Assembly: GCF_900109455.1 (NCBI RefSeq)
Contig: NZ_FOAG01000001.1
Span: 62,001-126,000, forward strand
DNA: 64,000 nt
DNA from: Roseovarius azorensis
Lineage (GTDB): Bacteria > Pseudomonadota > Alphaproteobacteria > Rhodobacterales > Rhodobacteraceae
Direction: 5' to 3'
In this document: piece by piece, positions 42,600 to 51,200 of the stretch
Numbering within the stretch: the stretch's first letter is position 1
Layout of the letters: each line of letters opens with the position of its first letter
Notes under the pieces: model-generated
What the model was told of the DNA's origin: nothing
Databases searched by the model: none
Seen by the model: the letters and a program-made list of their open reading frames with translations, nothing else
Made by a program: the position numbers and the translations under genes

Positions 42600-43763
42600 A
42601 TGAACAAACCGGTAACCTTTGAAGGCCTTGAGGTTGGCTATGACATACCCGCCCTGCCGGGCATGGATGAGGCCGATATTCAGACCCCTTGCCTGATCCT
42701 CGATCTCGATGCGCTTGAGCGAAACATCAGGAAGATGGGCGATTGGGCCAGGGAACACGGCGTGCGCCACCGGGTGCATGGCAAGATGCACAAATCCGTC
42801 GATGTTGCGAAATTGCAGGAAAGCCTCGGCGGTTCCTGCGGCGTCTGCTGTCAGAAGGTCAGCGAGGCAGAGGTCTTTGCCCGTGGCGGTATCAAGGATG
42901 TTCTGGTCTCGAACCAAGTCCGCGACCCTGCCAAGATCGACCGTCTGGCCCGCCTGCCGAAGCTTGGGGCGCGCACCATCTGCTGCGTCGATGATCTGGC
43001 CAATGTGGCCGACCTCTCGACCGCCGCGCAAAAGCATGGAACCGAGATCGAATGCCTCGTGGAAATCGACTGTGGCGCGGGGCGCTGCGGCGTGACGACC
43101 ACCCCCGCCGTGGTCGAGATTGCCAAGGCCATCGACGCAGCACCGGGCCTCAGATTCGCGGGCATTCAGGCCTATCAGGGTGCGATGCAGCACATGGACA
43201 AATATGAGGATCGCAAGGCCAAGATCGACATCGCCGTGGCTCAGGTCAGGGATGCCGTCGACACGCTCAAGACTGAAGGACTGGAGTGCGATATCGTCGG
43301 CGGCGGTGGCACTGGCAGCTATTATTTCGAGGGCAACTCGGGCGTCTATAACGAGCTTCAGTGCGGTTCCTATGCCTTCATGGATGCCGATTACGGGCGC
43401 ATCCTCGACAGGGATGGCAAGCGGATAGACCAGGGAGAGTGGGAAAACGCGCTCTTCATCCTGACCTCCGTGATGAGCCACGCCAAGGCTGACAAGGCCA
43501 TCGTGGATGCAGGTCTCAAGGCACAATCGGTTGATAGCGGTCTGCCGGTGGTGTTTGGCCGCGCGGACGTGCAGTATGTCAAATGCTCGGACGAGCATGG
43601 CGTGGTTGCCGACCCCGATGGCGTGCTCAAGGTCAACGAGAAACTGCGCCTCGTGCCCGGGCACTGCGATCCGACCTGCAACGTGCATGACTGGTATGTT
43701 GGCGTGCGCGGCGGCAAGGTTGAGACCGTCTGGCCGGTGTCCGCGCGCGGCAAAGCCTATTGA
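42600..43763 (+). CDS. bhcC: beta-hydroxyaspartate aldolase (BhcC)
   Basis: This enzyme condenses glycine and glyoxylate to erythro-beta-hydroxyaspartate. The 387-residue fold-III PLP enzyme is of the D-threonine aldolase type: PLP lysine at 62 in RVHGKMHKS, alanine racemase-like barrel, and the C-terminal metal site in PGHCDPTCNVHDWYV. GAGGAGGAAA precedes ATG. It is the central carbon-carbon bond-forming step of the operon. The bhcC stop lies 11 bp before the preferred bhcD start. Confidence 0.94.
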   Translation: MNKPVTFEGLEVGYDIPALPGMDEADIQTPCLILDLDALERNIRKMGDWAREHGVRHRVHGKMHKSVDVAKLQESLGGSCGVCCQKVSEAEVFARGGIKDVLVSNQVRDPAKIDRLARLPKLGARTICCVDDLANVADLSTAAQKHGTEIECLVEIDCGAGRCGVTTTPAVVEIAKAIDAAPGLRFAGIQAYQGAMQHMDKYEDRKAKIDIAVAQVRDAVDTLKTEGLECDIVGGGGTGSYYFEGNSGVYNELQCGSYAFMDADYGRILDRDGKRIDQGEWENALFILTSVMSHAKADKAIVDAGLKAQSVDSGLPVVFGRADVQYVKCSDEHGVVADPDGVLKVNEKLRLVPGHCDPTCNVHDWYVGVRGGKVETVWPVSARGKAY

Positions 43764-43774
43764 GGGGCGGCATG

Positions 43775-44773
43775 ATGAATACTCATGCGGAAGCGACCGC
43801 CGACGGCTTCGTGATCGTCGGCGAAGACATCTGCGAAAAGGTGATCAGCCGCGCGGATGCCTTTGACGCCGTAGAGGCGGTGTTTGCGGCAATGGCGCGG
43901 GGGGATGCCTATAATTTCCCTGTTGTCCGCGAGGCGATCGGTCATGCCGATGCGCTCTATGGTTTCAAGGGTGGGTTCGATCGCACTGGACTCTCGCTCG
44001 GGCTCAAGGCTGGCGGCTACTGGCCGGGCAATATGGCCAGGGGTCTGACCAACCATCAATCCACAGTGTTCCTGTTTGACCCCGATACCGGGCGTCTCTC
44101 GGCGCTGGTGGGTGGCAACTACCTGACCGCTCTGCGCACGGCGGCCTCCTCCTCGGTCTCCATCGCGCATCTGGCGCGCGAGGACTCGAAAGTGCTGGGC
44201 ATGGTGGGTGCGGGTCACCAATCCACCTTCCAGTTGCGCGCCGCCGTCGAGCAGCGCGATTTCGAGAAGGTCGTGGCATGGAATCCGCATCCCGAGATGC
44301 TGCCGCGTCTGGGTGCTGTGGCTGAGGAACTGGGGCTGGCGTTCGAGGCAGTCAGTCCCGAAGATCTTGGTGCGCAGGCGGATGTGATCATCACCATCAC
44401 CAGCGCGTTTGAGCCGCTGATCATGGCCGACTGGATCAGACCTGGCACGCATATCGCCTGCATGGGCACCGACACCAAAGGAAAGCAGGAGGTCGACCCG
44501 GCGCTGTTCTCCCGTGCCACCGTCTTTGCCGACGAGGTCGCGCAATCCATCAGCATCGGCGAGGCGCAGCATGCGGTGGGACAGGGCGTGATTGCCGAGA
44601 GCGACATCACGCCTGTCGGCGCCGTGATCAACGGCACCCATGGCGGGCGCGGCTCGGATGAGGAAATCACCCTTTTCGACGGCACGGGGGTGGGTCTTCA
44701 GGATCTGGCCGTGGCAGCGGTCGCCGCGCGACTGGCACGCGAACAGGGGCTGGTGACGCCGGTCACGTTTTAG
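43775..44773 (+). CDS. bhcD: iminosuccinate reductase (BhcD)
   Basis: This enzyme reduces iminosuccinate to L-aspartate, closing the cycle and regenerating the amino donor for BhcA. The 332-residue protein is of the ornithine cyclodeaminase/mu-crystallin family with the nucleotide loop GMVGAGHQS, substrate region GLKAGGYWP, NYLTALRTAASS, and a C-terminal FDGTGVGLQDLAVA. GAGGGG lies 7 bp before the ATG at 43775; an ATG at 43772 is a near alternative. Its stop overlaps the convergent LysR gene by 4 bp. Confidence 0.93.
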   Translation: MNTHAEATADGFVIVGEDICEKVISRADAFDAVEAVFAAMARGDAYNFPVVREAIGHADALYGFKGGFDRTGLSLGLKAGGYWPGNMARGLTNHQSTVFLFDPDTGRLSALVGGNYLTALRTAASSSVSIAHLAREDSKVLGMVGAGHQSTFQLRAAVEQRDFEKVVAWNPHPEMLPRLGAVAEELGLAFEAVSPEDLGAQADVIITITSAFEPLIMADWIRPGTHIACMGTDTKGKQEVDPALFSRATVFADEVAQSISIGEAQHAVGQGVIAESDITPVGAVINGTHGGRGSDEEITLFDGTGVGLQDLAVAAVAARLAREQGLVTPVTF

Positions 44774-45672
44774 CAGGCCTCAAAAGGACGCAGGCTGTCG
44801 CGGAATTCGTCCATGAATTCCAGCGTGATCATTGACGGATGTTTGTGGATTGGTCGGACAAGCGCCAGGCGATGCGGCACGGCAGGCGCGAAGGGACGGA
44901 ATTCCAGCCCCCTCGCGCCATAGCCCGCAGCGTCTAACTCGCTGATGATTGACAGGCCCACGCCGCGCAGCACCAACTCGCAGGCGGCGGTGAACTGGCG
45001 CGCCTCGACGATGGAATTCATCTCGACCCCGGCAGCGAGAAACTGCTCGTTCAACTCGCGGAAAAAGGCGCTGTCGCGACGGGTGTGGATCAACCGCTCT
45101 TCGGCCAGATTTTCGGGAGTGATCCGGGGCTTTGCAAGCAGGGGATGGCCCGTCGGAAGGATGCAGACCGAACGGATGAGAATCGTCTTGCTGTCTACTG
45201 CCGGATGGCCGTCGAAACTGTCGGTGATGCCACAGTCATATTGCTCTCCGACGATCCATTCAAGGATGCGTTCCGGCCTGTCGGGCTCGATCGTCGCGGT
45301 GACACCGGGGCGGTCGGCCAGAAACCGCGCCATGATGCCAGGGAGGTGCGAGGTGGCGAAGCCGGGCAGACAGGCGATGCGCAGATGCCCTGCCTTGCGG
45401 TCGTTGAGATGGCGACTGACCTCGCCGATATGGTCGAGCATCTCCAGAACCCGGTGAATATCCGGCAGCAGGAATCGCGCCTCCTGCGTCGGGGTGAGGC
45501 GCCCACCCTGCCTGTCAAACAACTGGAACCCGACCTCGGCCGAGAGGTCGGATAGCAGACGACTCACCGCTGGCTGCGATATTCCCAGGAGCTCGGCGGC
45601 GCGGGTCATTGAGCCTGTTTCGGCGACGCAGTCCAACGCTTCAAGCTGACGCAGGCGCAAACGGGTAGACAA
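44770..45672 (-). CDS. LysR family transcriptional regulator
   Basis: This 300-residue regulator has the N-terminal wHTH (LRLRQLEALDCVAETGSMTRAAELLGISQPAVSRLLSDLSAEVGFQLFDRQGGR) and an inducer-binding domain (about 90-295). It is divergent from ugpB with 167 bp between starts, including an AT-rich palindrome, so it probably controls the ugp operon. The more usual regulator of ugp systems is not LysR, so the effector is open. Confidence 0.9.
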   Translation of the reverse strand: MSTRLRLRQLEALDCVAETGSMTRAAELLGISQPAVSRLLSDLSAEVGFQLFDRQGGRLTPTQEARFLLPDIHRVLEMLDHIGEVSRHLNDRKAGHLRIACLPGFATSHLPGIMARFLADRPGVTATIEPDRPERILEWIVGEQYDCGITDSFDGHPAVDSKTILIRSVCILPTGHPLLAKPRITPENLAEERLIHTRRDSAFFRELNEQFLAAGVEMNSIVEARQFTAACELVLRGVGLSIISELDAAGYGARGLEFRPFAPAVPHRLALVRPIHKHPSMITLEFMDEFRDSLRPFEAC

Positions 45673-45707
45673 GACGATGATTTCCTTTTGGATCTCTCAA
45701 TATGACA

Positions 45708-45722
45708 ATAATATGATATTAT
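45708..45722. promoter_or_regulatory. 15-bp palindrome in the LysR/ugpB divergent region
   Basis: ATAATAT-G-ATATTAT is a perfect palindrome 36 bp upstream of the LysR start and about 118 bp from ugpB. It sits in an AT-rich stretch within GC-rich DNA and fits a LysR recognition site. It could also contain a -10 box. Confidence 0.4.
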
Positions 45723-45839
45723 ACTAATGCTCATAAATGCCCTGTTGTATTATGTCAATTTCCGTGTAGCGTGTGGCATGCTTGAATGCCGCCGCCAGCA
45801 CGGGATGTCCGGCTGCGCAGTTCACTGGGAGAGGATAAA

Positions 45840-47153
45840 ATGCAGAAAATCGCCTTGGGCGCATTGCTCGCCGCAATAACGTCACTCGCGCCGCTGGCCG
45901 CGATGGCGCAAACCGAAATTCAGTTCTGGCACGCCTTTACCGGGCGACTGGGAGAGTTGCTGGACGAGCAAGTGGCCAGCTTCAACGCGGATCAGGGCGA
46001 CTACAAGGTCACCGCTACCCACAAAGGCAACTATTCCGAGGCGCTCAATGCCGGGATTGCCGCCTTTCGTGCGGGCGAGCAGCCGCATATTCTCCAGGTT
46101 TTTGAGGTTGGCACCGCGACCATGATGGCCGCCAAAGGGGCGGTCAAGCCGGTCTATGAGGTGATGGAGCAATCGGGTCTGCCGTTTGATCCAAACGCCT
46201 ATCTTGCGGCGGTCACCGGCTATTATACCACCCCCGAAGGTCAGATGCTGTCCTTTCCCTACAATTCCTCGACGCAGGTTCTCTATGTAAACCGCGACGC
46301 CCTGACCGGGGCAGGAATCGACCCCGACACCGATCTCAGCACATGGCAAAAAGTCGATGAGGTGCTGGACCAGCTCAAGACGGCTGGCCATGCCTGCTCC
46401 TACACCACCTCCTGGCAGAGCTGGGTGCATCTCGAGAGCTTTTCGGCCTATCACAATGTGCCCTTCGCCACGCAGGAGAATGGCTTTGGCGGGCTCGATA
46501 CAGAGCTTGTGTTCAATGGGCCGGTTCAGGTGCAGCACATCGACAAGATGGGAGAATGGGCGCGGGATGGCAAATTCATCTATGCCGGACGTCGCAACGA
46601 GGCGGGCGCCAATTTCCGCAGCGGTAACTGCGCGCTCTTCACCGAAAGTTCGGCTGGCTATGCGGGCGTCAAGGCCGAGGCACAATTTGCCTTTGATATC
46701 CGCCCGCTGCCGTATTGGGAAGGCGTCGAAGGTGCGCCGCAGAACACGATCATCGGCGGCGCTTCGCTCTGGGTGATGGCAGGGCACGAGGCCGAGGAGT
46801 ACAAGGCCGTGGCTGCCTTTCTCAACTTTCTCTCCTCACCCGAGATTCAGGCAAAATGGCATCAGGACACCGGTTATCTGCCGATTACCTCAGCGGCGGG
46901 AGAGGTGACACGCGCCGCAGGCTTCTACGATGCCAATCCAGGCACCGATGTGGCGGTGATCCAGATGACCACCAAGGAGCCTACTGAGAATTCCAAGGGA
47001 CTGCGGCTCGGCTCCTTCGATCAGATCCGCGCCATTATCGACGAAGAGCTAGAGGCGGTCTGGTCCGGCGACAAGGATGCGCAGGCGGCGCTCGACAGTG
47101 CGGTGGAGCGGGGCAATCAATTGCTACGCCGGTTCGAACAGGCCAGCAACTGA
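45840..47153 (+). CDS. ugpB: sn-glycerol-3-phosphate ABC transporter substrate-binding protein UgpB
   Basis: This 437-residue periplasmic binding protein has a Sec signal (MQKIALGALLAAITSLAPLAAMAQ). UgpB-type segments are EIQFWHAFTGRLGELLDEQVASFN, PFPYNSSTQVLYVNRDAL and WQSWVHLESFSAYHNVPFATQENGFGGLD. It imports glycerol-3-phosphate or glycerophosphodiesters with UgpAEC. GGAGAGGA lies before the ATG at 45840. A perfect hairpin follows its stop, as for the other binding-protein genes here. First gene of ugpBAEC. Confidence 0.93.
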   Translation: MQKIALGALLAAITSLAPLAAMAQTEIQFWHAFTGRLGELLDEQVASFNADQGDYKVTATHKGNYSEALNAGIAAFRAGEQPHILQVFEVGTATMMAAKGAVKPVYEVMEQSGLPFDPNAYLAAVTGYYTTPEGQMLSFPYNSSTQVLYVNRDALTGAGIDPDTDLSTWQKVDEVLDQLKTAGHACSYTTSWQSWVHLESFSAYHNVPFATQENGFGGLDTELVFNGPVQVQHIDKMGEWARDGKFIYAGRRNEAGANFRSGNCALFTESSAGYAGVKAEAQFAFDIRPLPYWEGVEGAPQNTIIGGASLWVMAGHEAEEYKAVAAFLNFLSSPEIQAKWHQDTGYLPITSAAGEVTRAAGFYDANPGTDVAVIQMTTKEPTENSKGLRLGSFDQIRAIIDEELEAVWSGDKDAQAALDSAVERGNQLLRRFEQASN

Positions 47154-47163
47154 TTAAGGGATT

Positions 47164-47191
47164 GGGGCCGGACCTCAAGCGTCCCGGCCCC
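47164..47191 (+). other. intercistronic hairpin 3' of ugpB
   Basis: Arms GGGGCCGG and CCGGCCCC pair perfectly with a 12-nt loop, 10 bp after the ugpB stop and 17 bp before ugpA. It probably stabilises ugpB mRNA and lowers readthrough to ugpA. Confidence 0.55.
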
Positions 47192-47208
47192 GACTCTTGT
47201 GAGAGCCC

Positions 47209-48090
47209 ATGGAAAAACGCGTTACCTTCAAGGGCTGGCTCTTGCCGCTCTGCCTGATTGCACCGCAGGTTTTTATCTCTGCGGTATTCTTCTTCTATCC
47301 AGCCGGTCAGGCGATATGGCAGTCGCTCTTCATTCCAGACCCCTTTGGTCTGTCATCGCGATTTGTGGGATTGGGCAATTTCGAATACCTGCTCGGGGAC
47401 AGCTATTACCGCGCGTCTTTCATCACCACGGCAATCTTTTCAACCCTTGTGACCCTTGCGGCGATGATTCCCGCGCTGTTTCTTGCAGTGATGGCCGACC
47501 GGCTGGTTAAATCGGCCGGCGCCTACCGGACGCTGCTGATCTGGCCCTATGCGGTGGCTCCGGCGGTGGCGGGGGTGCTGTGGCTGTTCATGTTCAACAC
47601 CCGCGTGGGCGTGGTGGCGTGGTATCTGGGGCAGTTGGGCTATGACTGGAACCATGTGCTGAATCAGAACGAGGCGATGGGCCTTGTCGTCGTCGCCTCT
47701 GCATGGGGGCGGATCAGCTACAATTTCCTGTTCTTCTTGGCCGCGCTGCAGGCGGTGCCCCGTTCGATCATCGAGGCGGCGGCGATTGATGGCGCGCGCT
47801 TCTGGCGGCGGTTTTTTACCATCGTACTGCCGTTGCTGTCGCCCACCACGTTCTTTCTGCTGGTGGTGAACATCGTCTATGCCTTCTTCGAGACCTTCGG
47901 CGTCATCCATACGATCACCTCCGGTGGCCCGCAACAGGCCACGACGATCCTTGTCTACAAGGTCTTTTCCGACGGATTCGTGGGGCAAGACCTTGGGTCA
48001 TCCGCGGCGCAATCGGTGATCCTTCTTCTGGTCGTGGGGCTGCTCACGGTGTTGCAGTTCAAGTATATCGAGAAGCGGGTGCATTACTGA
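47209..48090 (+). CDS. ugpA: glycerol-3-phosphate ABC transporter permease UgpA
   Basis: This 293-residue permease has six membrane helices and the MalF-type EAA loop [27 protein letters not shown]. It pairs with UgpE as the heterodimeric channel. It overlaps ugpE by one base and follows ugpB after a hairpin. The gene order B-A-E-C matches enteric and rhizobial ugp operons. Confidence 0.94.
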   Translation: MEKRVTFKGWLLPLCLIAPQVFISAVFFFYPAGQAIWQSLFIPDPFGLSSRFVGLGNFEYLLGDSYYRASFITTAIFSTLVTLAAMIPALFLAVMADRLVKSAGAYRTLLIWPYAVAPAVAGVLWLFMFNTRVGVVAWYLGQLGYDWNHVLNQNEAMGLVVVASAWGRISYNFLFFLAALQAVPRSIIEAAAIDGARFWRRFFTIVLPLLSPTTFFLLVVNIVYAFFETFGVIHTITSGGPQQATTILVYKVFSDGFVGQDLGSSAAQSVILLLVVGLLTVLQFKYIEKRVHY

Positions 48091-48947
48091 TGGCGATCCA
48101 GATCTCAGGCATGGTCGAACGGCGCGGCGCGGGGCTGTGGCTCACGCATCTGGCGATGATCGCGGGAGTTCTGCTGATCTTCTTTCCGATCTGGCTGGCC
48201 TTTGTCGCCTCGACCGTGACCCAGCCGGAAATTGTGCGCCCGCCGATGCCGCTCTGGCCCGGCGACCAATTCGTCGAAAACTACACCGCCGCGCTGTTGT
48301 CAGGCGTCAACGTGCCGGTGGCGGTGATGCTGGGCAATTCACTGATCATGGCGGTGGGAATTGCGGTGGGCAAGATCATCATCTCGCTGCTGTCGGCCTT
48401 TGCCATCGTCTATTTCCGGTTTCCGGCGCGTAACCTCTTCTTCTGGCTGATTTTCCTGACCTTGATGCTGCCCGTCGAAGTGCGGATTGTGCCAACCTAT
48501 GAGGTGATCGCCGGTTTTGGCATGCTCAACAGCTATTCGGGTCTGATATTTCCGCTTATAGCCTCGGCCACGGCAACGTTTCTCTTTCGGCAGTTCTTTC
48601 TCACCGTGCCGGATGAGCTGGTCGAGGCGGCGCGGGTGGACGGCGCGCGTCCGATGCGGTTTTTCTGGGATATCATCCTGCCGATGAGCCGTACAAATAT
48701 CGCGGCGCTTTTCGTGATCCTGTTCATCTACGGCTGGAATCAATACCTCTGGCCGCTTCTTATCACCACGGACCCGTCGATGAACACGATCGTGATGGGC
48801 ATCAAGCAGATGTTCCCTTCGGGCGACGATGTGGCCAACTGGCCGGTGATCATGGCGACCTCGATCCTTGCGATGATCCCGCCGGTGGTGGTGGTGATCT
48901 CGATGCAGAAACTTTTTATCCGCGGCCTCGTGGACAGCGAGAAATAG
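48090..48947 (+). CDS. ugpE: glycerol-3-phosphate ABC transporter permease UgpE
   Basis: This 285-residue permease has six helices and the EAA loop [26 protein letters not shown]. The C-terminal [31 protein letters not shown] is typical of UgpE/MalG. The start overlaps the ugpA stop (ATG inside TGATGG). It forms the channel with UgpA. Confidence 0.94.
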   Translation: MAIQISGMVERRGAGLWLTHLAMIAGVLLIFFPIWLAFVASTVTQPEIVRPPMPLWPGDQFVENYTAALLSGVNVPVAVMLGNSLIMAVGIAVGKIIISLLSAFAIVYFRFPARNLFFWLIFLTLMLPVEVRIVPTYEVIAGFGMLNSYSGLIFPLIASATATFLFRQFFLTVPDELVEAARVDGARPMRFFWDIILPMSRTNIAALFVILFIYGWNQYLWPLLITTDPSMNTIVMGIKQMFPSGDDVANWPVIMATSILAMIPPVVVVISMQKLFIRGLVDSEK

Positions 48948-48952
48948 GCGAT

Positions 48953-50002
48953 ATGGCAACTGTAACACTGGACAACATCACAAAGCGCTTTGGCCGCGAC
49001 GAGGTGATCAAGGGCGTGAGCCTTGATGTGGCGGATGGGGAGTTCATCGTGATTGTAGGCCCCTCGGGCTGTGGCAAGTCCACGCTCCTGCGCATGGTGG
49101 CAGGGTTGGAGACGATCACGTCAGGCGATCTGCGCATCGGGGGGGTGCGGGCCAATGACCGCGAACCGATGGACCGTGACATCGCCATGGTGTTCCAGAA
49201 TTACGCGCTCTATCCGCATATGAGCGTGGCGCAGAACATGGGTTACGGGCTGAAGATCGCGGGTCTGCCCAGGGCCGAGATCGCCGCCAAGGTGGCGGAC
49301 GCCGCGAGGCTCCTGCAACTGACGGAGTTGTTGGACCGCAAGCCCCGGCAGTTGTCAGGTGGCCAGCGCCAGCGCGTCGCCATGGGCCGCGCCATCGTGC
49401 GCGCGCCCTCGGTGTTTCTGTTCGACGAGCCGCTGTCCAATCTCGACGCCAAGCTGCGTGTGCAGATGCGGCTGGAAATTCGTGAATTGCAGGCCAAGCT
49501 GGGGATTACCGCGCTCTATGTCACACATGATCAGGTCGAGGCGATGACCATGGCCGACCGGATGATCGTGATGAACGCCGGTCGGGCCGAACAGATCGGC
49601 ACACCTCTGGATGTCTACGAGCGGCCCGCTACGCTTTTTGCCGCACAGTTCATCGGCAGTCCTTCGATGAATGTGGTGAATGCCGAGGGGCGGGACGGCG
49701 CACTTCATCTTGGCGAGGCGGCGCTGCCCAATTCCACGGGCCATGCGGGTCCGGTCAAGCTGGGTTTGCGGCCCGAACATCTGCGCCCCGATCCTGAGGG
49801 ACCGATCACGATGCAGGTGCAACTGGCAGAACCGCTGGGAGCCAATACGCTCTTGCATGGAAGGCTGGCGACAGGCGACAGCTTTACCGCGAGTCTCCCG
49901 GGGGTCCATACAGCCGGGCAGGGGAGTGGGGCGCTGCGCCTTTCGGTCGCGGCGGAGCATATGCATCTCTTCGACGCGCATAGCGGGGCAAGGCTGGGGT
50001 GA
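48953..50002 (+). CDS. ugpC: glycerol-3-phosphate ABC transporter ATPase UgpC
   Basis: This 349-residue MalK/UgpC-type ATPase has Walker [10 protein letters not shown], signature [12 protein letters not shown], Walker [17 protein letters not shown], and His of VTHDQVEAM. The C-terminal 110 residues are the TOBE regulatory domain ([10 protein letters not shown]). It begins 5 bp after ugpE and ends 18 bp from the opposite-strand mrpG stop. Completes a four-gene importer. Confidence 0.95.
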   Translation: MATVTLDNITKRFGRDEVIKGVSLDVADGEFIVIVGPSGCGKSTLLRMVAGLETITSGDLRIGGVRANDREPMDRDIAMVFQNYALYPHMSVAQNMGYGLKIAGLPRAEIAAKVADAARLLQLTELLDRKPRQLSGGQRQRVAMGRAIVRAPSVFLFDEPLSNLDAKLRVQMRLEIRELQAKLGITALYVTHDQVEAMTMADRMIVMNAGRAEQIGTPLDVYERPATLFAAQFIGSPSMNVVNAEGRDGALHLGEAALPNSTGHAGPVKLGLRPEHLRPDPEGPITMQVQLAEPLGANTLLHGRLATGDSFTASLPGVHTAGQGSGALRLSVAAEHMHLFDAHSGARLG

Positions 50003-50020
50003 CGTGACCTGTAACAGGCA

Positions 50021-50419
50021 CTAGCGCGGGGTGTCGCCAGCCTCTGCCGCCGCTTCGATCCGTTGGCGTTCTGCATCGCTCTCGTAGCTGGCCCATGGCC
50101 GCTCCGTGCCGGTGGGTGGCAGGTCAGAGGGTTTGTGGTTGAGATGTAGATGCGTCTTGGCGATGAAATGCCCGGTGATGGGCGCGGTCAGAAACAGGAA
50201 CAGCGTGATCATCAACTCGTGAAACGAGAGTTGCCCGACCACGAAGTAGAAATAAAGCATCGAGGCGATGAGCGCGCCGCCGACGCCAAGCGTTGTCGCC
50301 TTGGTTGGCGCATGCAGCCGCATCATCGGATCGGGCAGCTTGATCATCCCGAATGAGCCGACAAGCCCGAAAATGCCACTGATCACCAGCGAAACCGAAA
50401 TGAGAATCTCCACGAGCAT
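50021..50419 (-). CDS. mrpG: Mrp Na+/H+ antiporter subunit G
   Basis: This 132-residue subunit has three membrane helices (ISVSLVISGIFGLVGSFGMI, GALIASMLYFYF, ITLFLFLTAPITGHF) and the family motif KLPDPMMRLHAPTKATTLG. The cytoplasmic C-tail is extended by about 40 residues. It is the last gene of the leftward mrp operon AB-C-D-E-F-G. Confidence 0.94.
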   Translation of the reverse strand: MLVEILISVSLVISGIFGLVGSFGMIKLPDPMMRLHAPTKATTLGVGGALIASMLYFYFVVGQLSFHELMITLFLFLTAPITGHFIAKTHLHLNHKPSDLPPTGTERPWASYESDAERQRIEAAAEAGDTPR

Positions 50420-50430
50420 GGTCTGCCTCC

Positions 50431-50700
50431 CTATTCGATGATGTCGCCGCGCAGCAGAAAGCGCGTGTAGGATACGGTCGAGATAAAGCCGGTCATGGCG
50501 ATGATCATCGAAACCTCGAAGTAGATCGTCGTTCCCTTGAGAATACCAAAGAGCGCCAGCAGCGCGATGGCATTGACCACCATGGTGTCGAGCGCCAGAA
50601 TGCGGTCGCCGGGGCCGGGGGACTGGACGATCCGGTAGATGTTCATCAGAAGCGCCAGACCGAAACAGGAGAAGGCGAAGAAGAGCGCGTATCCGATCAT
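50431..50700 (-). CDS. mrpF: Mrp antiporter subunit F
   Basis: This 89-residue protein has three helices and the conserved GPGDRILALDTMVVNAIALLAL. It overlaps mrpE by 4 bp. MrpF is essential for complex assembly in characterised Mrp systems. Confidence 0.94.
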   Translation of the reverse strand: MIGYALFFAFSCFGLALLMNIYRIVQSPGPGDRILALDTMVVNAIALLALFGILKGTTIYFEVSMIIAMTGFISTVSYTRFLLRGDIIE

Positions 50701-51188
50701 TCGAAAATCTCCTTCAACCGGCGTTCATAGCGCGCCTTGATCTGATCGCGGACCGCGTCCGGGTCGGGTGCATCGAGGCAATGCACCAACAGGCTGCGCC
50801 CGTCCGCCGAAACGTCGCTGGATATCGTTCCAGGCGTCATCGTGATCGTGCCCGCCAGCACGGTGATTGCCTCGGGAGTGCGCAGATCAAGGGGGATGGA
50901 GATCCAGGCCGGTCTGGTGTTGGCGTTGGTCTTGAACAGGATGACAAAGGCCACCTGCACATTGGCAACGCAGATATCCCACAACGCCACAAGCACATAT
51001 TCCACAATACGCGGCCAGCTGCGCAGGTGTGGGCGATTGGGCCAATAGGGTGAGGTGATGACCGGGATGATCAGGGCCAGGACCGTTCCCAGCAGCAGGT
51101 TGCCGAGGGTCAGTTTGTTGACCAGCATCTGCCAGACCACGATCAGGGTCAGGGTCAGAAAGGGATGGGGCAGAATCTTGCGCAACAT
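50697..51188 (-). CDS. mrpE: Mrp antiporter subunit E
   Basis: This 163-residue subunit has the N-terminal helices LTLTLIVVWQMLVNKLTLGNLLLG and a cytoplasmic domain with PAWISIPLDLRTPEAITVLAGTITMTPGTIS, the MrpE signature. It lies 12 bp downstream of mrpD and overlaps mrpF. Confidence 0.94.
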   Translation of the reverse strand: MLRKILPHPFLTLTLIVVWQMLVNKLTLGNLLLGTVLALIIPVITSPYWPNRPHLRSWPRIVEYVLVALWDICVANVQVAFVILFKTNANTRPAWISIPLDLRTPEAITVLAGTITMTPGTISSDVSADGRSLLVHCLDAPDPDAVRDQIKARYERRLKEIFE

Positions 51189-51200
51189 TCTCGATCTCCC

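Noticed and set aside
41718-43688. 656-codon minus-strand open frame opposite bhcB and bhcC
   Set aside because: Exact antisense of two well-supported PLP enzymes; translation is unlike any protein.
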